A stretch of 59,192 nucleotides of DNA, from contig JAFZSP010000014.1 of the NCBI GenBank assembly GCA_017619335.1, forward strand, positions 1 through 59,192, given 5' to 3'. Origin of the DNA: Bacteroidaceae bacterium. GTDB lineage: Bacteria; Bacteroidota; Bacteroidia; Bacteroidales; Bacteroidaceae. The notes under the pieces are model-generated. The model worked only from the letters and a program-made list of their open reading frames with translations, searched no databases and was not told the DNA's origin. Every line of letters starts with the position of its first letter. The first letter of the stretch is position 1. This document shows, one piece after another, positions 25,882-34,916 of this stretch. The position numbers were made by a program, and so were the translations under genes.

Positions 25882-28128
25882 TCACATATCGAATTCCAGA
25901 GTTCCTCCAGCCATCAGTTGCTGGTGGGTGATGGTGAACCCGTCGAGTGGCTTTCCATTCAGCTTCACGCCTTTCACATGGATGCGCTCGGGTGTCTTGT
26001 TGGGAGCGCTGATGGTGAAGTCCTTGCCGCCCAGATGCAGCGTGGCTCTGGTGAAGAGGGGCGTACCCAGCACATATTCGGCACTGCCCGCGTGGAAGGG
26101 ATAGAAACCCAGGGCGGAGAAGATGTACCAAGCCGACATCTGTCCGCAGTCGTCGTTGCCGGCATAGCCGCAGGGCGTGGCGCGGTAGAACTCTGTACGC
26201 ACCTGTTCCACAAGCTCTTGCGTGCGCTCGGGACGTCCTGCGAAGTTGTAGAGATAGACCGTGTGGTGACTGGGCTCGTTGCCGTGGGCATACTGCCCGA
26301 TGAAGCCGCTGGCGTTGCCGTTGACTTCGCCGCTGGTGGCGGTGAGGGAGAAGTTCTCGTCGAGCTTCTGCAGGAACGCTTCTTTGCTGCCGAAGAGGTC
26401 AATCAGTCCCTGCGGGTCTTGTGGCACGAACCACATATACTGCCAGGCGTTGCCCTCCACGAAGCACGGTTGCTCGTAAGAGAGCGGGTCGAAGCCTTCC
26501 ATCCAGTTGCCGTTCTCGTCCTTGGGACGGAAGAAACCTGTCTCTGGGTCGAAGAGGTTCTTGTAGAAGAGGCTGCGACGGTGGAAGCGTTCGTAATCCT
26601 CGGAGCGTCCGAGTTTCTTGGCCACAGCAGCCACGCAGGCATCGTCGAAGCACTGCTCCATGGTGATGCTGACGCTCTCTCCCTGCAGCGTTTGCGGCAT
26701 ATAGCCGTATTGTTCCCAGACCTCAAAAGGCGAGTTGGGATGGCTGCGCGTGCTGCTCTCCACCATTGCCTGATAGGCTGCTTCCACATCGATGCCGGGG
26801 AGCTCTGCCATGATGGCGTCGGCAATGACGGGGATGGCGTGGTTGCCAATCATGCAGTAGTTGTCCTGTCCCCAGAGGTCCCAGATGGGCAGGTATCCGT
26901 AGGTCTGGTGGTGCAGAATCATGTCGCGGACGAACTGGGCGGCAAGGTCGGGAGCGATGAGTGTGTAGAGCGGGTGGGCGGCACGGAAGGTGTCCCAAAG
27001 GCTGAAGGTGCTGTGGTAGGTCTGTGAGCACGGGAGCTGCTTGATTTCAAAGTTGGTGTCCATGTAACGGCCATCCACGTCGCTCATCGTGTTGGGCTGC
27101 ATCAGGACGTGGTAGAGGCCTGTGTAGAAGATGGTCTTCTGCTCGTCGGTGCCTTCCACGTCGATGCGGCTGAGTTCCTGCTGCCAGGTGTCGTGGGCGG
27201 CTTGGACGTAGGCATCGAAGTCCCAACCCTGTGCCTCGGCTTCCATATTCTTCCTCGCACCCTCATTATCCACGGGGGAGATACTGACTTTCACCGTCAG
27301 CTGCTGTCCCTCTTCGGGGTTGAAACTGAGGGCGGTGCGCAGGCAGCGACCGTTCACGACCTCGCTCTTTCCGGCATTGCGCCCGCCGTCCATCAGCAGT
27401 CGCTCTGTGAACGGTCGCGAGAACTCTGCTCGGAAATAGACTTTGCGCAGTTTGGCCCAGCCGGTGATGACGCGGTAGCCTTCCACGGTGTGGTCGTCCA
27501 CGATGCGTAACTGGCTCTGAATGATGTCGTAGGCACGGCGTCCGGAGTAGTATGCCTCACCACGGTAGGTGCCGCGATCCAGGTCCAGCACCACGGTCTG
27601 CGGCTGTCCCTCGGGGAAGGTGTAGCGATGGATGCCTGTGCGGACGGTGGCAGAGAGTTCCACGTTCACACCGCTCTCCTGCAGCAGCACCTGGTAGTAG
27701 CCTGGGCGTGCCGATTCGGCCTCATGGGTGAAGTGCTGACTGAAGTCGGCTGCGCGCAGTTGTTCGGGCGTGACGGCGCCGCATAATGGCATGAGACTCA
27801 CGTCGATGAGGTCTGTGCAGCCTGTGCCGCTGAGGTGGGTGTGGGTGAAGCCGTAGATGCGGTCTTTGTTGTAGTCATAGCCACAGCAGGGGTCCCAGGT
27901 GACCATCTGTTCGGTCTCGGGGCTGAGCTGTACCATGCCTTGTGGCATTGTGGCTCCGGGGAAGGTGCTGCCGCTGAGGGCGCCCGTCTCATCAGTCTGG
28001 GTACCGATGAAGGGGTTCACATACACGGTGTAGTCGGGCGTTTCAGAGTGTGTCTTCTGCTCCTTCTGTCCGCAGGCTGCCAAGAGAAGAGGCAGCGTCA
28101 ATAGGGTGATTTTCAAGATCTTCTTCAT
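25882..28128 (-). CDS. GH92 alpha-mannosidase lipoprotein
   Basis: 748 residues from ATG 28128, giving a lipoprotein signal (LPLLLAAC). Glycoside hydrolase family 92: N-terminal DYTVYVNPFIGTQ and FPGATMPQGMVQLSP, then the (alpha/alpha)6 barrel with DFDTFRAAHP-type (LWDTFRAAHPLYTL) and catalytic-region GNDDCGQMSAWYIFS segments. GH92 enzymes are calcium-dependent exo-alpha-mannosidases, mostly alpha-1,2, that trim host or fungal N-glycans in Bacteroidetes. No SusC/SusD pair is adjacent, so it is a stand-alone enzyme. The first ~85 bases overlap the 3' end of rmuC in a different frame. Confidence 0.95.
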   Translation of the reverse strand: MKKILKITLLTLPLLLAACGQKEQKTHSETPDYTVYVNPFIGTQTDETGALSGSTFPGATMPQGMVQLSPETEQMVTWDPCCGYDYNKDRIYGFTHTHLSGTGCTDLIDVSLMPLCGAVTPEQLRAADFSQHFTHEAESARPGYYQVLLQESGVNVELSATVRTGIHRYTFPEGQPQTVVLDLDRGTYRGEAYYSGRRAYDIIQSQLRIVDDHTVEGYRVITGWAKLRKVYFRAEFSRPFTERLLMDGGRNAGKSEVVNGRCLRTALSFNPEEGQQLTVKVSISPVDNEGARKNMEAEAQGWDFDAYVQAAHDTWQQELSRIDVEGTDEQKTIFYTGLYHVLMQPNTMSDVDGRYMDTNFEIKQLPCSQTYHSTFSLWDTFRAAHPLYTLIAPDLAAQFVRDMILHHQTYGYLPIWDLWGQDNYCMIGNHAIPVIADAIMAELPGIDVEAAYQAMVESSTRSHPNSPFEVWEQYGYMPQTLQGESVSITMEQCFDDACVAAVAKKLGRSEDYERFHRRSLFYKNLFDPETGFFRPKDENGNWMEGFDPLSYEQPCFVEGNAWQYMWFVPQDPQGLIDLFGSKEAFLQKLDENFSLTATSGEVNGNASGFIGQYAHGNEPSHHTVYLYNFAGRPERTQELVEQVRTEFYRATPCGYAGNDDCGQMSAWYIFSALGFYPFHAGSAEYVLGTPLFTRATLHLGGKDFTISAPNKTPERIHVKGVKLNGKPLDGFTITHQQLMAGGTLEFDM

Positions 28129-29374
28129 AAGGGTCGTTATTGATTGGCAATGGATTTTTGTCGGACTGTTTGGCACCGAGTTTCTGTAGCTTGGTGCAGG
28201 TCTGTAGGATACTTTGTCCGGAGGGCTGTAGCTTGCGTTCTCCTTCTTCGTAGGCTTTCTGTGCCTGTTCCAGGGCTTTGCCTACGGTCTGGTACTTCTT
28301 GATGAACTGTCCCACGCGGTCCATCATCTCGCCAGCCAGCGCATAGACCTTCTCGTGGTTCTGTGCCTGGACGATCTGTGTCCATGTGAGGCTGATGATG
28401 CGCAGTGCGGCGAAGAGTGTCTGCTCGTCGGCGATATACACGCCTCGTTCCATGGCCTTGCGCCAGAGGTCGGGCTGGGCGTTTAGCGCTGTCCAGAGGG
28501 CTCCCGCGTGTGGTACGAACATGATGACATAGTCCATTTTCACCTTCGGCGGCTGGATGTAGGCGCTGTAGTCCTTGGTTGCCAGGATGTTGACTTGGTC
28601 GCGGAGGCTCTTGATGAGGGCTGTGAGACTTCGCTGCTTTTCCACTTCGTCGGTGGCGTTGACATAGTCCATATAGGCAGCCAGTGAGACCTTGGAGTCA
28701 ATGATAATCTCCCGTCGCTGGTCCAAGTGGAGGATGACGTCGGGTCTCAATCTGGCACCGCCCTCGTTTGTCACGGTGGTGCCTGTGGCGTCGCGGATGG
28801 AGGACTGTACATCATAATGTATCCCGCGCGTGAGGCCCTGTGATTCCAGTAGTTCGTCCAGCACGGTCTCTCCCCACGTGCCCTGGACGGTGTTGCTCCT
28901 GCGGAAGACGCGTGTGAGTTCGTCGGTGCTCTTGCGGGCTTCGGCGCTCTGCTGCATCATCTGCTGGATGAGGGTCTTCATGGCACCGTTGTCCTGGCTC
29001 TGCTGGTGCTGCGTCTCGGCCATGGCGCGTTGCATTTTGTCGATGGTCTCTCGCAGTGGGTTGACAATCAGTCCGATGCTGCTGCCGGAGCTCTCCTGAA
29101 ACTCCTTCTGCCGCTGGCGCAGCATCTCGCCTGTGGCGTCCTTCATCTGTGCCGCCACCTTCTGCATGGTCTCGTCGAAGCGAGTTTGCTGTGCCGCCAT
29201 GGCTTCGGCGTGCATTTTCTGCTGTGCCGCCATGGCTTCCCGGTGCATCTGTTGCTGGGCTGCCGTCCGCTCTTCCAGAATGGTCTTGGCGACGTTCAGC
29301 TTCCCGTGCATGACGAGCCACATGACGAGTGCGCCCAGGACAGCACCAGCGATGATATAAAGAATGATGTTCAT
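28043..29374 (-). CDS. rmuC: RmuC family DNA recombination protein
   Basis: 443 residues from ATG 29374. One N-terminal membrane segment (MNIILYIIAGAVLGALVMWLV) precedes a long coiled coil (about residues 30-150, Gln/Ala/Met-rich with a repeated AMAAQQ unit) and a nuclease-like core (QGTWGETVLDELLESQGL, RLRPDVILHLDQRREIIIDSKV). RmuC limits inversions at short inverted repeats in E. coli, which is notable given the perfect palindromes in this window. The stop lies inside the GH92 gene; the 86-nt overlap is longer than usual. Confidence 0.93.
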   Translation of the reverse strand: MNIILYIIAGAVLGALVMWLVMHGKLNVAKTILEERTAAQQQMHREAMAAQQKMHAEAMAAQQTRFDETMQKVAAQMKDATGEMLRQRQKEFQESSGSSIGLIVNPLRETIDKMQRAMAETQHQQSQDNGAMKTLIQQMMQQSAEARKSTDELTRVFRRSNTVQGTWGETVLDELLESQGLTRGIHYDVQSSIRDATGTTVTNEGGARLRPDVILHLDQRREIIIDSKVSLAAYMDYVNATDEVEKQRSLTALIKSLRDQVNILATKDYSAYIQPPKVKMDYVIMFVPHAGALWTALNAQPDLWRKAMERGVYIADEQTLFAALRIISLTWTQIVQAQNHEKVYALAGEMMDRVGQFIKKYQTVGKALEQAQKAYEEGERKLQPSGQSILQTCTKLQKLGAKQSDKNPLPINNDPYEEDLENHPIDAASSLGSLRTEGAEDTL

Positions 29375-29401
29375 GCCTTTTCTTTTTTCTTGATTTCTGC
29401 T

Positions 29402-29410
29402 GCAAAGGTA
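29402..29410 (-). promoter_or_regulatory. -7 box for rmuC
   Basis: TACCTTTGC on the minus strand 27 nt upstream of the chosen rmuC start; it rules out the longer upstream frame. Confidence 0.65.
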
Positions 29411-29504
29411 CGCATTTTTTCTGGAATACACAACTTTTTCGAAGATTATTTTGCGGCAGAGGTGCATATTAGTATTAAGGTACGCGCGAGCTTAACGTGA
29501 CACA

Positions 29505-29730
29505 GGGCGCAACAGCGCAACATGCAACATGCAACATTTATGTTTTTCACTATGAATATATAGAAGCCACAAATATGTCATATTGAATTTTATATTATAA
29601 TATATTATAATATAAAATTATATAACAACATAAATAACTATATGTTGCTCTCTCTGTCCCCTGTTACACACCCACCAAAAGTAAACATAATGCAAAATGT
29701 TGCATGTTGCATGTTGCGCATGTTGCGCCC
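29505..29730. mobile_element. MITE-like non-coding element with terminal inverted repeats
   Basis: Terminal inverted repeats of about 38-45 nt (29505-29542 and 29686-29730) share GGGCGCAACA and GCGCAACATGCAACATGCAA, with a few mismatches. The ~140-nt interior is AT-rich (tandem tatattataa) and has no gene. Length about 226 bp. This is the shape of a miniature inverted-repeat element. A target-site duplication is not obvious, so mobility is inferred. The left arm starts 94 nt upstream of the rmuC -7 box, and the right arm ends 55 nt before the T6SS promoter. Confidence 0.6.
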
Positions 29731-29785
29731 CACGGGCACCCCATTTTAACACTTCAAAAATAGTTCCCAAATAATCTCCGAAAAG

Positions 29786-29817
29786 CTTGCAGGAGTCAGA
29801 AAAAAGCAGTATCTTTG
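29786..29817 (+). promoter_or_regulatory. Probable main promoter of the T6SS cluster
   Basis: -33-like CTTG at 29786-29789, 20-nt spacer, -7 TATCTTTG at 29810-29817. Transcription from here would give a leader of about 365 nt before clpV that contains the second 22-nt repeat array. Confidence 0.65.
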
Positions 29818-29836
29818 CACCGTGAAAGAGAGAGGT

Positions 29837-29946
29837 CTGGACGCAAGCGTCGAAGGGGCTGGACGCAAGTGCCGAAAGGGCTGGCCGTATGCGTCGAAGG
29901 GGCTGGACGCATGTGCCCGCGACACGGGACGCAGGTGGCGATGTGA
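29837..29946. repeat. Degenerate 22-nt tandem array (five units), array 2
   Basis: Units start at 29837, 29859, 29881, 29903 and 29925, exactly 22 nt apart, with core ctggACGCaaGTG and tail gncgaaggg. It shares period and core with array 1 at 8450. It lies right after the T6SS promoter, inside the predicted leader, and does not encode a repeat peptide because 22 is not a multiple of three. Confidence 0.8.
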
Positions 29947-30169
29947 ATCGGCTGCTGGCAGCGAGGAACTCTCTCTCTGGAGAATCGTTGTGAAACGAAG
30001 TGGAAAAGGGAACAAAAAGACAGAAGAAGTGGCAAAAACGCAGAAAAATGCAAGGTTTTGAGGGGGCTGTGAAGCTGTCAGAGGCGCAAAAAAATGCAAA
30101 TAGTGTTAAAATCGTAGGTTTGCCGTGAAAAAAACGCGTTTGGAGCACTCTTTTCACAACACTTTTCTT

Positions 30170-30177
30170 TAATTTTG
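30170..30177 (+). promoter_or_regulatory. Possible second -7 box close to clpV
   Basis: TAATTTTG fits TAnnTTTG, 10 nt before the ATG at 30188 and 28 nt before an in-frame ATG at 30206. If active it favours the later start. No well-spaced -33. Confidence 0.4.
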
Positions 30178-30187
30178 TCCGCTGGAA

Positions 30188-32437
30188 ATGCAAAATGAAC
30201 CTTATATGACAGAACAACTAAAGACAATTGCTAATTCCTACGCGGAAGAGTATTGCAGTGATGCCATTTATCCGGCACACCTTTTCAAGGCCGTCCTTCA
30301 CAAGGAAGCCGGCCTGATTCACTTCCTTGAGACCGAGTTGGACAAGGACTACTACTACCTCCAAGACTGGGCAGATGTGCAGATGCAGCTGGCTCCGCGT
30401 GCCGTGCGTCCCATGCGTGACTTGGAGCTGAGTGACGAGAGTGTGGCTGTGATGGAAGAGGCCGAGAGTTACATGGTGAAGTTCAACCTGGACGAGGTCA
30501 CTCCCGTCTGTATTTTAGCCTCACTGGTTACACCTGGAGTCGGTTTCTCTTTTGATCAGTTGAAGACGCTGCCGCTGACGCCCTCCGACATCAGTGCCAA
30601 GATGGGAGGCGGAGCCAACGTGGAAGCGCCTAACATGACGAATGAAAAATTAAAAGGGAAAAATGAAAAATTCGTCGGCAAGGGCGCACTGGCCAAGTAC
30701 TGCACCGACAAGACCGCCATCGCGCGTGCTGGCAACTTGGACAATGTGGTGGGCTTCGAGAAAGAGATTGGTATCATCTATGAGATTCTGGGTCGCAAGA
30801 CCAAGGCCAACCTGCTCATCACGGGTGAGGCTGGTGTGGGCAAGACCTCGCTGGTGAACGGCTTCGTGCGTGAGCTGGCAGCCGACAAGGTTCCCGGTTT
30901 CCTCAGCGGTGCCATCGCCTACGAGCTGGAGACCGCCATCCTGGGGGCCGACGCACAGTACAAGGGCGAGGTGGAAGACCGCTTCAAGAACGTTATCAAC
31001 GAGGTGGAAGCACTGCCCAACGCCGTGCTCATCATTGAGAAGATTGACAAGCTCTTCGACAAGCAGGGCTCCCTCTACGGCTGCTCCACATTGCTGAAGA
31101 ACGAGCTCTCCAAAGGCCGCCTGCAACTGCTCTGCACCTCCAGCATCGACGGCTACACGAAGAATATTGAGACCGACAAGGAAATGGTCTCCAACCTGGA
31201 GAAAATCACCGTGGAAGAACCCACCGCCGACCAGACGATGGAGATTCTCCGAGGCATCATGCCTGCCTACGAGGAGTACCACGGACTGACCATCGACGAG
31301 GCTGTGATGGAAGAATCCATCCGCCTGGCCAAGCGTTACCTCACCGAGAAATCCCTGCCCGCCTCCGCCATTGACCTCATTGACCGCACGATGGCCCACG
31401 TGAAGGTGGAGAACGACCTGGGCGAGGAGGAGAAGAAACACACCGAGCTGACCACCGATGACCTCAGCGCCGTGGTGGCCAAGCAGACGGGCATACCTTT
31501 GGGTAAGGTGCAGACGGGCGAGCGCGAGCGACTGATGGGTGGAGAAGAGACGCTGAAGAAGCGCGTCGTGGGACAGGATCACGCCGTGAAGAAGGTGCTG
31601 GATGCCGTCTATGAAGCCCGCTCCGGACTGAGCAAGAAGGGACAGCCCATGGGCTCGTTCTTCTTCCTGGGTCCCACGGGAACCGGTAAGACCGAGCTCT
31701 CCAAGGCACTGGCAGAGTTCCTCTTTGGCGACGAGAGCGCCCTGCTGCGCTTCGATATGTCGGAGTTCAAGGAGGAGCACTCCGTGGCGCTGCTCTATGG
31801 CGCACCTCCGGGATACGTGGGTTACGAGGAAGGTGGCCTGCTGGTGAACAAGATTCGTCAGACACCCTACAGCGTGGTGCTCTTCGATGAAATTGAGAAA
31901 GCCCACAAGAGCGTCTTCGACCTCTTCCTGCAAATCCTGGACGAAGGCAAGTTGCATGACCGCCTGGGTCGCGTGGGAGACTTCTCCAACGCCCTCATCC
32001 TCTTCACCTCCAACATCGGAGCCAAGCAGATTGTGGAGAAGTTCAACAGCGGTGTCATCCCCGAGAACAACGAACTGATGGACATCATGCAAGACTTCTT
32101 CCGTCCTGAGTTCCTGGCTCGCCTGACGGAGATAGTGCCCTTCTCGCCCATCACCGACAAGACCGTCACCGCCATCTTCGACATCCACATGAAGGGCCTC
32201 CTGAAGCTGCTGAAGGAACAGGACATCACCCTGGAACTCACCCCCGAAGCCCGCCAGACCATCGCCTTGCGCGGCTACAACCAGCAGTATGGTGCCCGTC
32301 CCGTTCTGGGCATCATCCGCAAGGAGCTGCGCCATCCCATCTCCAAGATGATGATTGCTGGCAAGATCAAGCCCGGAGACCACATCGTCGTGGGAATCAA
32401 TGGCGAAGAAGTCACGTTTGATGTGAAAAGTAAGTAA
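30188..32437 (+). CDS. tssH: ClpV-type AAA+ ATPase (TssH)
   Basis: 749 residues with a Clp N-domain (1-135), D1 (about 190-400) and D2 (about 470-749). In type VI systems ClpV strips and recycles the contracted TssB/TssC sheath. D2 is intact: Walker A GPTGTGKTEL, Walker B VVLFDEIEKAH, Arg finger FRPEFLARL and sensor 2 GARPVLG. D1 keeps Walker A (GEAGVGKT, 213-220), but its Walker B reads LIIEK (282-285) instead of hhhDE and the usual ERRF finger is replaced by VSNLEK, so D1 probably does not hydrolyse ATP. The N-D1 linker (about 150-163) is encoded by a spacer-like A-rich repeat. First gene of the cluster; an alternative start is 30206. Confidence 0.92.
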   Translation: MQNEPYMTEQLKTIANSYAEEYCSDAIYPAHLFKAVLHKEAGLIHFLETELDKDYYYLQDWADVQMQLAPRAVRPMRDLELSDESVAVMEEAESYMVKFNLDEVTPVCILASLVTPGVGFSFDQLKTLPLTPSDISAKMGGGANVEAPNMTNEKLKGKNEKFVGKGALAKYCTDKTAIARAGNLDNVVGFEKEIGIIYEILGRKTKANLLITGEAGVGKTSLVNGFVRELAADKVPGFLSGAIAYELETAILGADAQYKGEVEDRFKNVINEVEALPNAVLIIEKIDKLFDKQGSLYGCSTLLKNELSKGRLQLLCTSSIDGYTKNIETDKEMVSNLEKITVEEPTADQTMEILRGIMPAYEEYHGLTIDEAVMEESIRLAKRYLTEKSLPASAIDLIDRTMAHVKVENDLGEEEKKHTELTTDDLSAVVAKQTGIPLGKVQTGERERLMGGEETLKKRVVGQDHAVKKVLDAVYEARSGLSKKGQPMGSFFFLGPTGTGKTELSKALAEFLFGDESALLRFDMSEFKEEHSVALLYGAPPGYVGYEEGGLLVNKIRQTPYSVVLFDEIEKAHKSVFDLFLQILDEGKLHDRLGRVGDFSNALILFTSNIGAKQIVEKFNSGVIPENNELMDIMQDFFRPEFLARLTEIVPFSPITDKTVTAIFDIHMKGLLKLLKEQDITLELTPEARQTIALRGYNQQYGARPVLGIIRKELRHPISKMMIAGKIKPGDHIVVGINGEEVTFDVKSK

Positions 32438-32484
32438 AATATTTATGTCTTAAGCCAAATATTAACTTTTAAACAATTACAATT

Positions 32485-32949
32485 ATGGCAATGAAAGAAA
32501 ATTTCATTTCGATGGCTCCCGATGAGGAGAGCAGTGCGAAAGTCAGTCTGATCGACCAGAACAAAACCCTGATGATTGATCAGTACACCACCGACGTGGA
32601 TGCAGGTAACCCCGAGTTCGTGGAGGACATCCAGAACATCGGCGACGCCTTTGAACACTTCAAACCCAAAGTGGACGTGACCTTCACCGACGAGGAAGGC
32701 GGTGCCGTGGAAGAGACCCTGAAGTTCGGAGAACTCCGTGACTTCGAGGCCAATGGCGGTAAGGGACGCCTCGTGGAGAACAGCCCGTTCCTCTCTGGCG
32801 TGAAGATGAAGATCGAGACCAACACCAAGATCCGCAAGAGCATCGAGCAGAACCGCAAACTGCGCGACATCCTCAAGGAAGCCGGCAGCCGCGAAGAACT
32901 CAAGACCGTGCTGGAATCCATGCTGGCAGAACTCAAAGCAGCAGAGTAG
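32485..32949 (+). CDS. tssB: T6SS sheath small subunit TssB
   Basis: 154 residues, the usual size for the VipA-like sheath protein. The Bacteroidetes TssB pattern is present: an extended N terminus, VDVTFTDEEGG, LKFGELRDFEANGGKGRLVENSPFL and a helical C terminus (KIRKSIEQNRKLRDIL). TssB pairs with TssC to form the contractile cytoplasmic sheath around the Hcp tube. The gene lies between clpV and tssC, the order seen in other Bacteroidetes T6SS loci. Confidence 0.93.
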   Translation: MAMKENFISMAPDEESSAKVSLIDQNKTLMIDQYTTDVDAGNPEFVEDIQNIGDAFEHFKPKVDVTFTDEEGGAVEETLKFGELRDFEANGGKGRLVENSPFLSGVKMKIETNTKIRKSIEQNRKLRDILKEAGSREELKTVLESMLAELKAAE

Positions 32950-33000
32950 AGACTAAATCGATAAATCGTAAATAGTAAATTGTCAAATAGTAAATCAATT
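32950..33000. repeat. Low-complexity spacer repeat tssB-tssC
   Basis: Tandem variants of aaatcgtaaat/aatagtaaat; a related unit recurs before the E1-like gene at 44963-44985. Confidence 0.55.
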
Positions 33001-34365
33001 ATGGCAGATACAGAAATGCAGAAAGCCCAGGCCGCCGCACAAGCCGGTGCCGAGCTTCAAGAGAAAGGTAAAGATCCCGGTCAGTTGCTGAAAGCCTTTG
33101 GCGGATTCAACGCTATCCGCGGCTTCATGCCCGATGCCGACAATATGAACCCTGCCCGCAAGGCCGCCAAGGACGTGTTCCTCAAGGACAAACGCTTCAA
33201 GGACAAGAGAGCCGCCCTCACCCGCGAGATCACCCGCTGGCTGGAACTCCTGGACGAGACAGGCATCGAGGGAGCCACGGGCTATGCCGATGCTTGCAAG
33301 CAGCAGGAAGAGAAATACACCGAAGTCCTCAAGCAGGGCATCACCGACGCCCTCTATGCCACGAAGGACCTGGAGCGCAGCTATCGTGAGCTGGACTCCT
33401 TCTTCAAGACCTGCGGCAGTGACAAGGTCAAGAACCTCCGCATCATCAATGTACTGAAGGAAGACATCGCCGATGCCGACTCCGGTTTTGCACAGGAAGT
33501 GGAGGACATCCTCCGCAACGGCTTCGACCGCCTCAGCCTCAAGGATGCCTACAGCCTCGTCTGCATCCCCGGTGGCGTGCTCAATGACAAGGTGGACCTC
33601 CTGCAGTGGGCCAAGATGGCTTTCAAGTACAAAGTCATGCTCCTCACCGACCACGCCGATGAATACTCCTTCGACGACCTGCAGGCCAACACCGAGGGCT
33701 ATCGCGACAGCGACCAGGAACTGATGAACGTCGTCATGTGCGCCAACTGGCTCGTGGGACGTGAGGCAGAGAAGATGTCTGCCGACGAAGAGGACGCCAA
33801 GGCCTTCTACATCGCTCCCTCCGCTGCACTCTGCGGCAAGCTCTACAACGAGACTGCCAACATGGCACAGGGCGCCGGTGGCAAGAAGTATGGTACACTG
33901 GACGGCGTCAAGGGCGTCAAGAGTGACCTCCTCAAGAGCGAAATCGCTTCCCTCATGGACAACCAGGTGATTCCCATGGTCTATAGCGAGGGACGTGTGA
34001 TGGCTTTCAACAACACCACGCTCTACAATGGCGACCTCGATGCCATGAAGGAGTATCCCATCGTCCGCGTCTTTGACTGGGTGAAGAAAGTGCTCATGAA
34101 CTTCGTGCATGAAGTGGCGCTCGAAAACTGGGATCCCTACAACAGCCCCAAGAACCTGAAAGCCAAGATTCAGGAGTTCCTGAATATGTACAAGGGTTAT
34201 GGCAACCTCTTCCAAAACTACGAGATCGGCGAACCCCGTCAGGATCCCGTCACCAAGCAGATCACCTGTGACGTCACCCTCACTCCCTTCTACGCTGCCA
34301 AAAACTTCATCATCAAGGTGGCTGCCGACAAGAAGGACAAGGAGGCCGCACTGGCAAGTGCCTGA
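33001..34365 (+). CDS. tssC: T6SS sheath large subunit TssC
   Basis: 454 residues from ATG 33001. Matches the Bacteroidetes TssC/VipB family: KIRIINVLKEDIADADSG-like helical core, MAFKYKVMLLTDHADEYSFDDLQ, MNVVMCANWLVGREAEKMSADEEDAKAF, and a C-terminal handshake segment (VTLTPFYAAKNFIIKVAADK). It forms the sheath with TssB. It lies 51 nt downstream of tssB and is followed by the Hcp genes. Confidence 0.92.
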   Translation: MADTEMQKAQAAAQAGAELQEKGKDPGQLLKAFGGFNAIRGFMPDADNMNPARKAAKDVFLKDKRFKDKRAALTREITRWLELLDETGIEGATGYADACKQQEEKYTEVLKQGITDALYATKDLERSYRELDSFFKTCGSDKVKNLRIINVLKEDIADADSGFAQEVEDILRNGFDRLSLKDAYSLVCIPGGVLNDKVDLLQWAKMAFKYKVMLLTDHADEYSFDDLQANTEGYRDSDQELMNVVMCANWLVGREAEKMSADEEDAKAFYIAPSAALCGKLYNETANMAQGAGGKKYGTLDGVKGVKSDLLKSEIASLMDNQVIPMVYSEGRVMAFNNTTLYNGDLDAMKEYPIVRVFDWVKKVLMNFVHEVALENWDPYNSPKNLKAKIQEFLNMYKGYGNLFQNYEIGEPRQDPVTKQITCDVTLTPFYAAKNFIIKVAADKKDKEAALASA

Positions 34366-34446
34366 GTAATGGACAATTGAAAATTCACAATTGAATATAA
34401 GCTGTTTTAATTACCTTATTGTCTCACAAACAAAAAATTAACAACT

Positions 34447-34839
34447 ATGGCAAAGACACCCGTGTCAATGAAAATTGATGGTTACAAGGATCGTGAAGTC
34501 CTCATGGTAACCTATGAGTTCGACCAGGCCACAGACGTGGAAGGTCAGATGGCTGGCATCCCACGTGGCGGCAAAATCCAAGTCCGCGTGAAAGCCCTCA
34601 ACGACGGTACTCCCGACCTCCTCGCATGGATGGTGGAGCGCAACCTCCCCAAGAACGGAACTATCGAGTTTCTGGAGACCAAGACTGGTAAGGCAATGAA
34701 GACCATTGAGTTCACCAATGGCTACTGTGTCAACTTCGAAGAGAAGTGGGAAGACAAAGTCGGACACTTCGAGGAGATTACCATCACCTGCAAGGAATTC
34801 GCCATTGGCTCCGTGAAGTTCGAGAACGAGTGGGCTTGA
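34447..34839 (+). CDS. tssD: Hcp tube protein 1 (TssD)
   Basis: 130-residue Bacteroidetes-type Hcp. The beta-barrel signature is clear: YEFDQATDVEGQMAGIPRGGKIQVRVKAL, LLAWMVERNLPKNGTIEF, and FTNGYCVNFEEKWEDKVGHFEEITITC. Hcp hexamers stack into the inner tube that is expelled on sheath contraction. It is closely related to the next gene (same core, RxGQxxGIPRGGK), so the pair is a tandem duplication that has diverged. Confidence 0.92.
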   Translation: MAKTPVSMKIDGYKDREVLMVTYEFDQATDVEGQMAGIPRGGKIQVRVKALNDGTPDLLAWMVERNLPKNGTIEFLETKTGKAMKTIEFTNGYCVNFEEKWEDKVGHFEEITITCKEFAIGSVKFENEWA

Positions 34840-34914
34840 ACCCCTTGAACCCCTTAAACCCCTTGAACTTCTTAAACCCTTAAACTTTATTCATTAAACT
34901 TTAAACTTTACAAG
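34840..34914. repeat. Low-complexity spacer repeat between hcp genes
   Basis: Tandem ccttgaacc/ccttaaacc units (9 nt) then aaactttaaact, directly before the hcp2 start. Confidence 0.65.
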
Positions 34915-34916
34915 AT

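Noticed and set aside
29618..30217. 199-codon minus-strand open frame crossing the T6SS leader
   Set aside because: It runs through the MITE-like arm, the promoter and the 22-nt array and has no family signature. The apparent peptide repeats come from the array.
30650..32383. 577-codon minus-strand open frame
   Set aside because: Antisense to clpV; no start region or family match.
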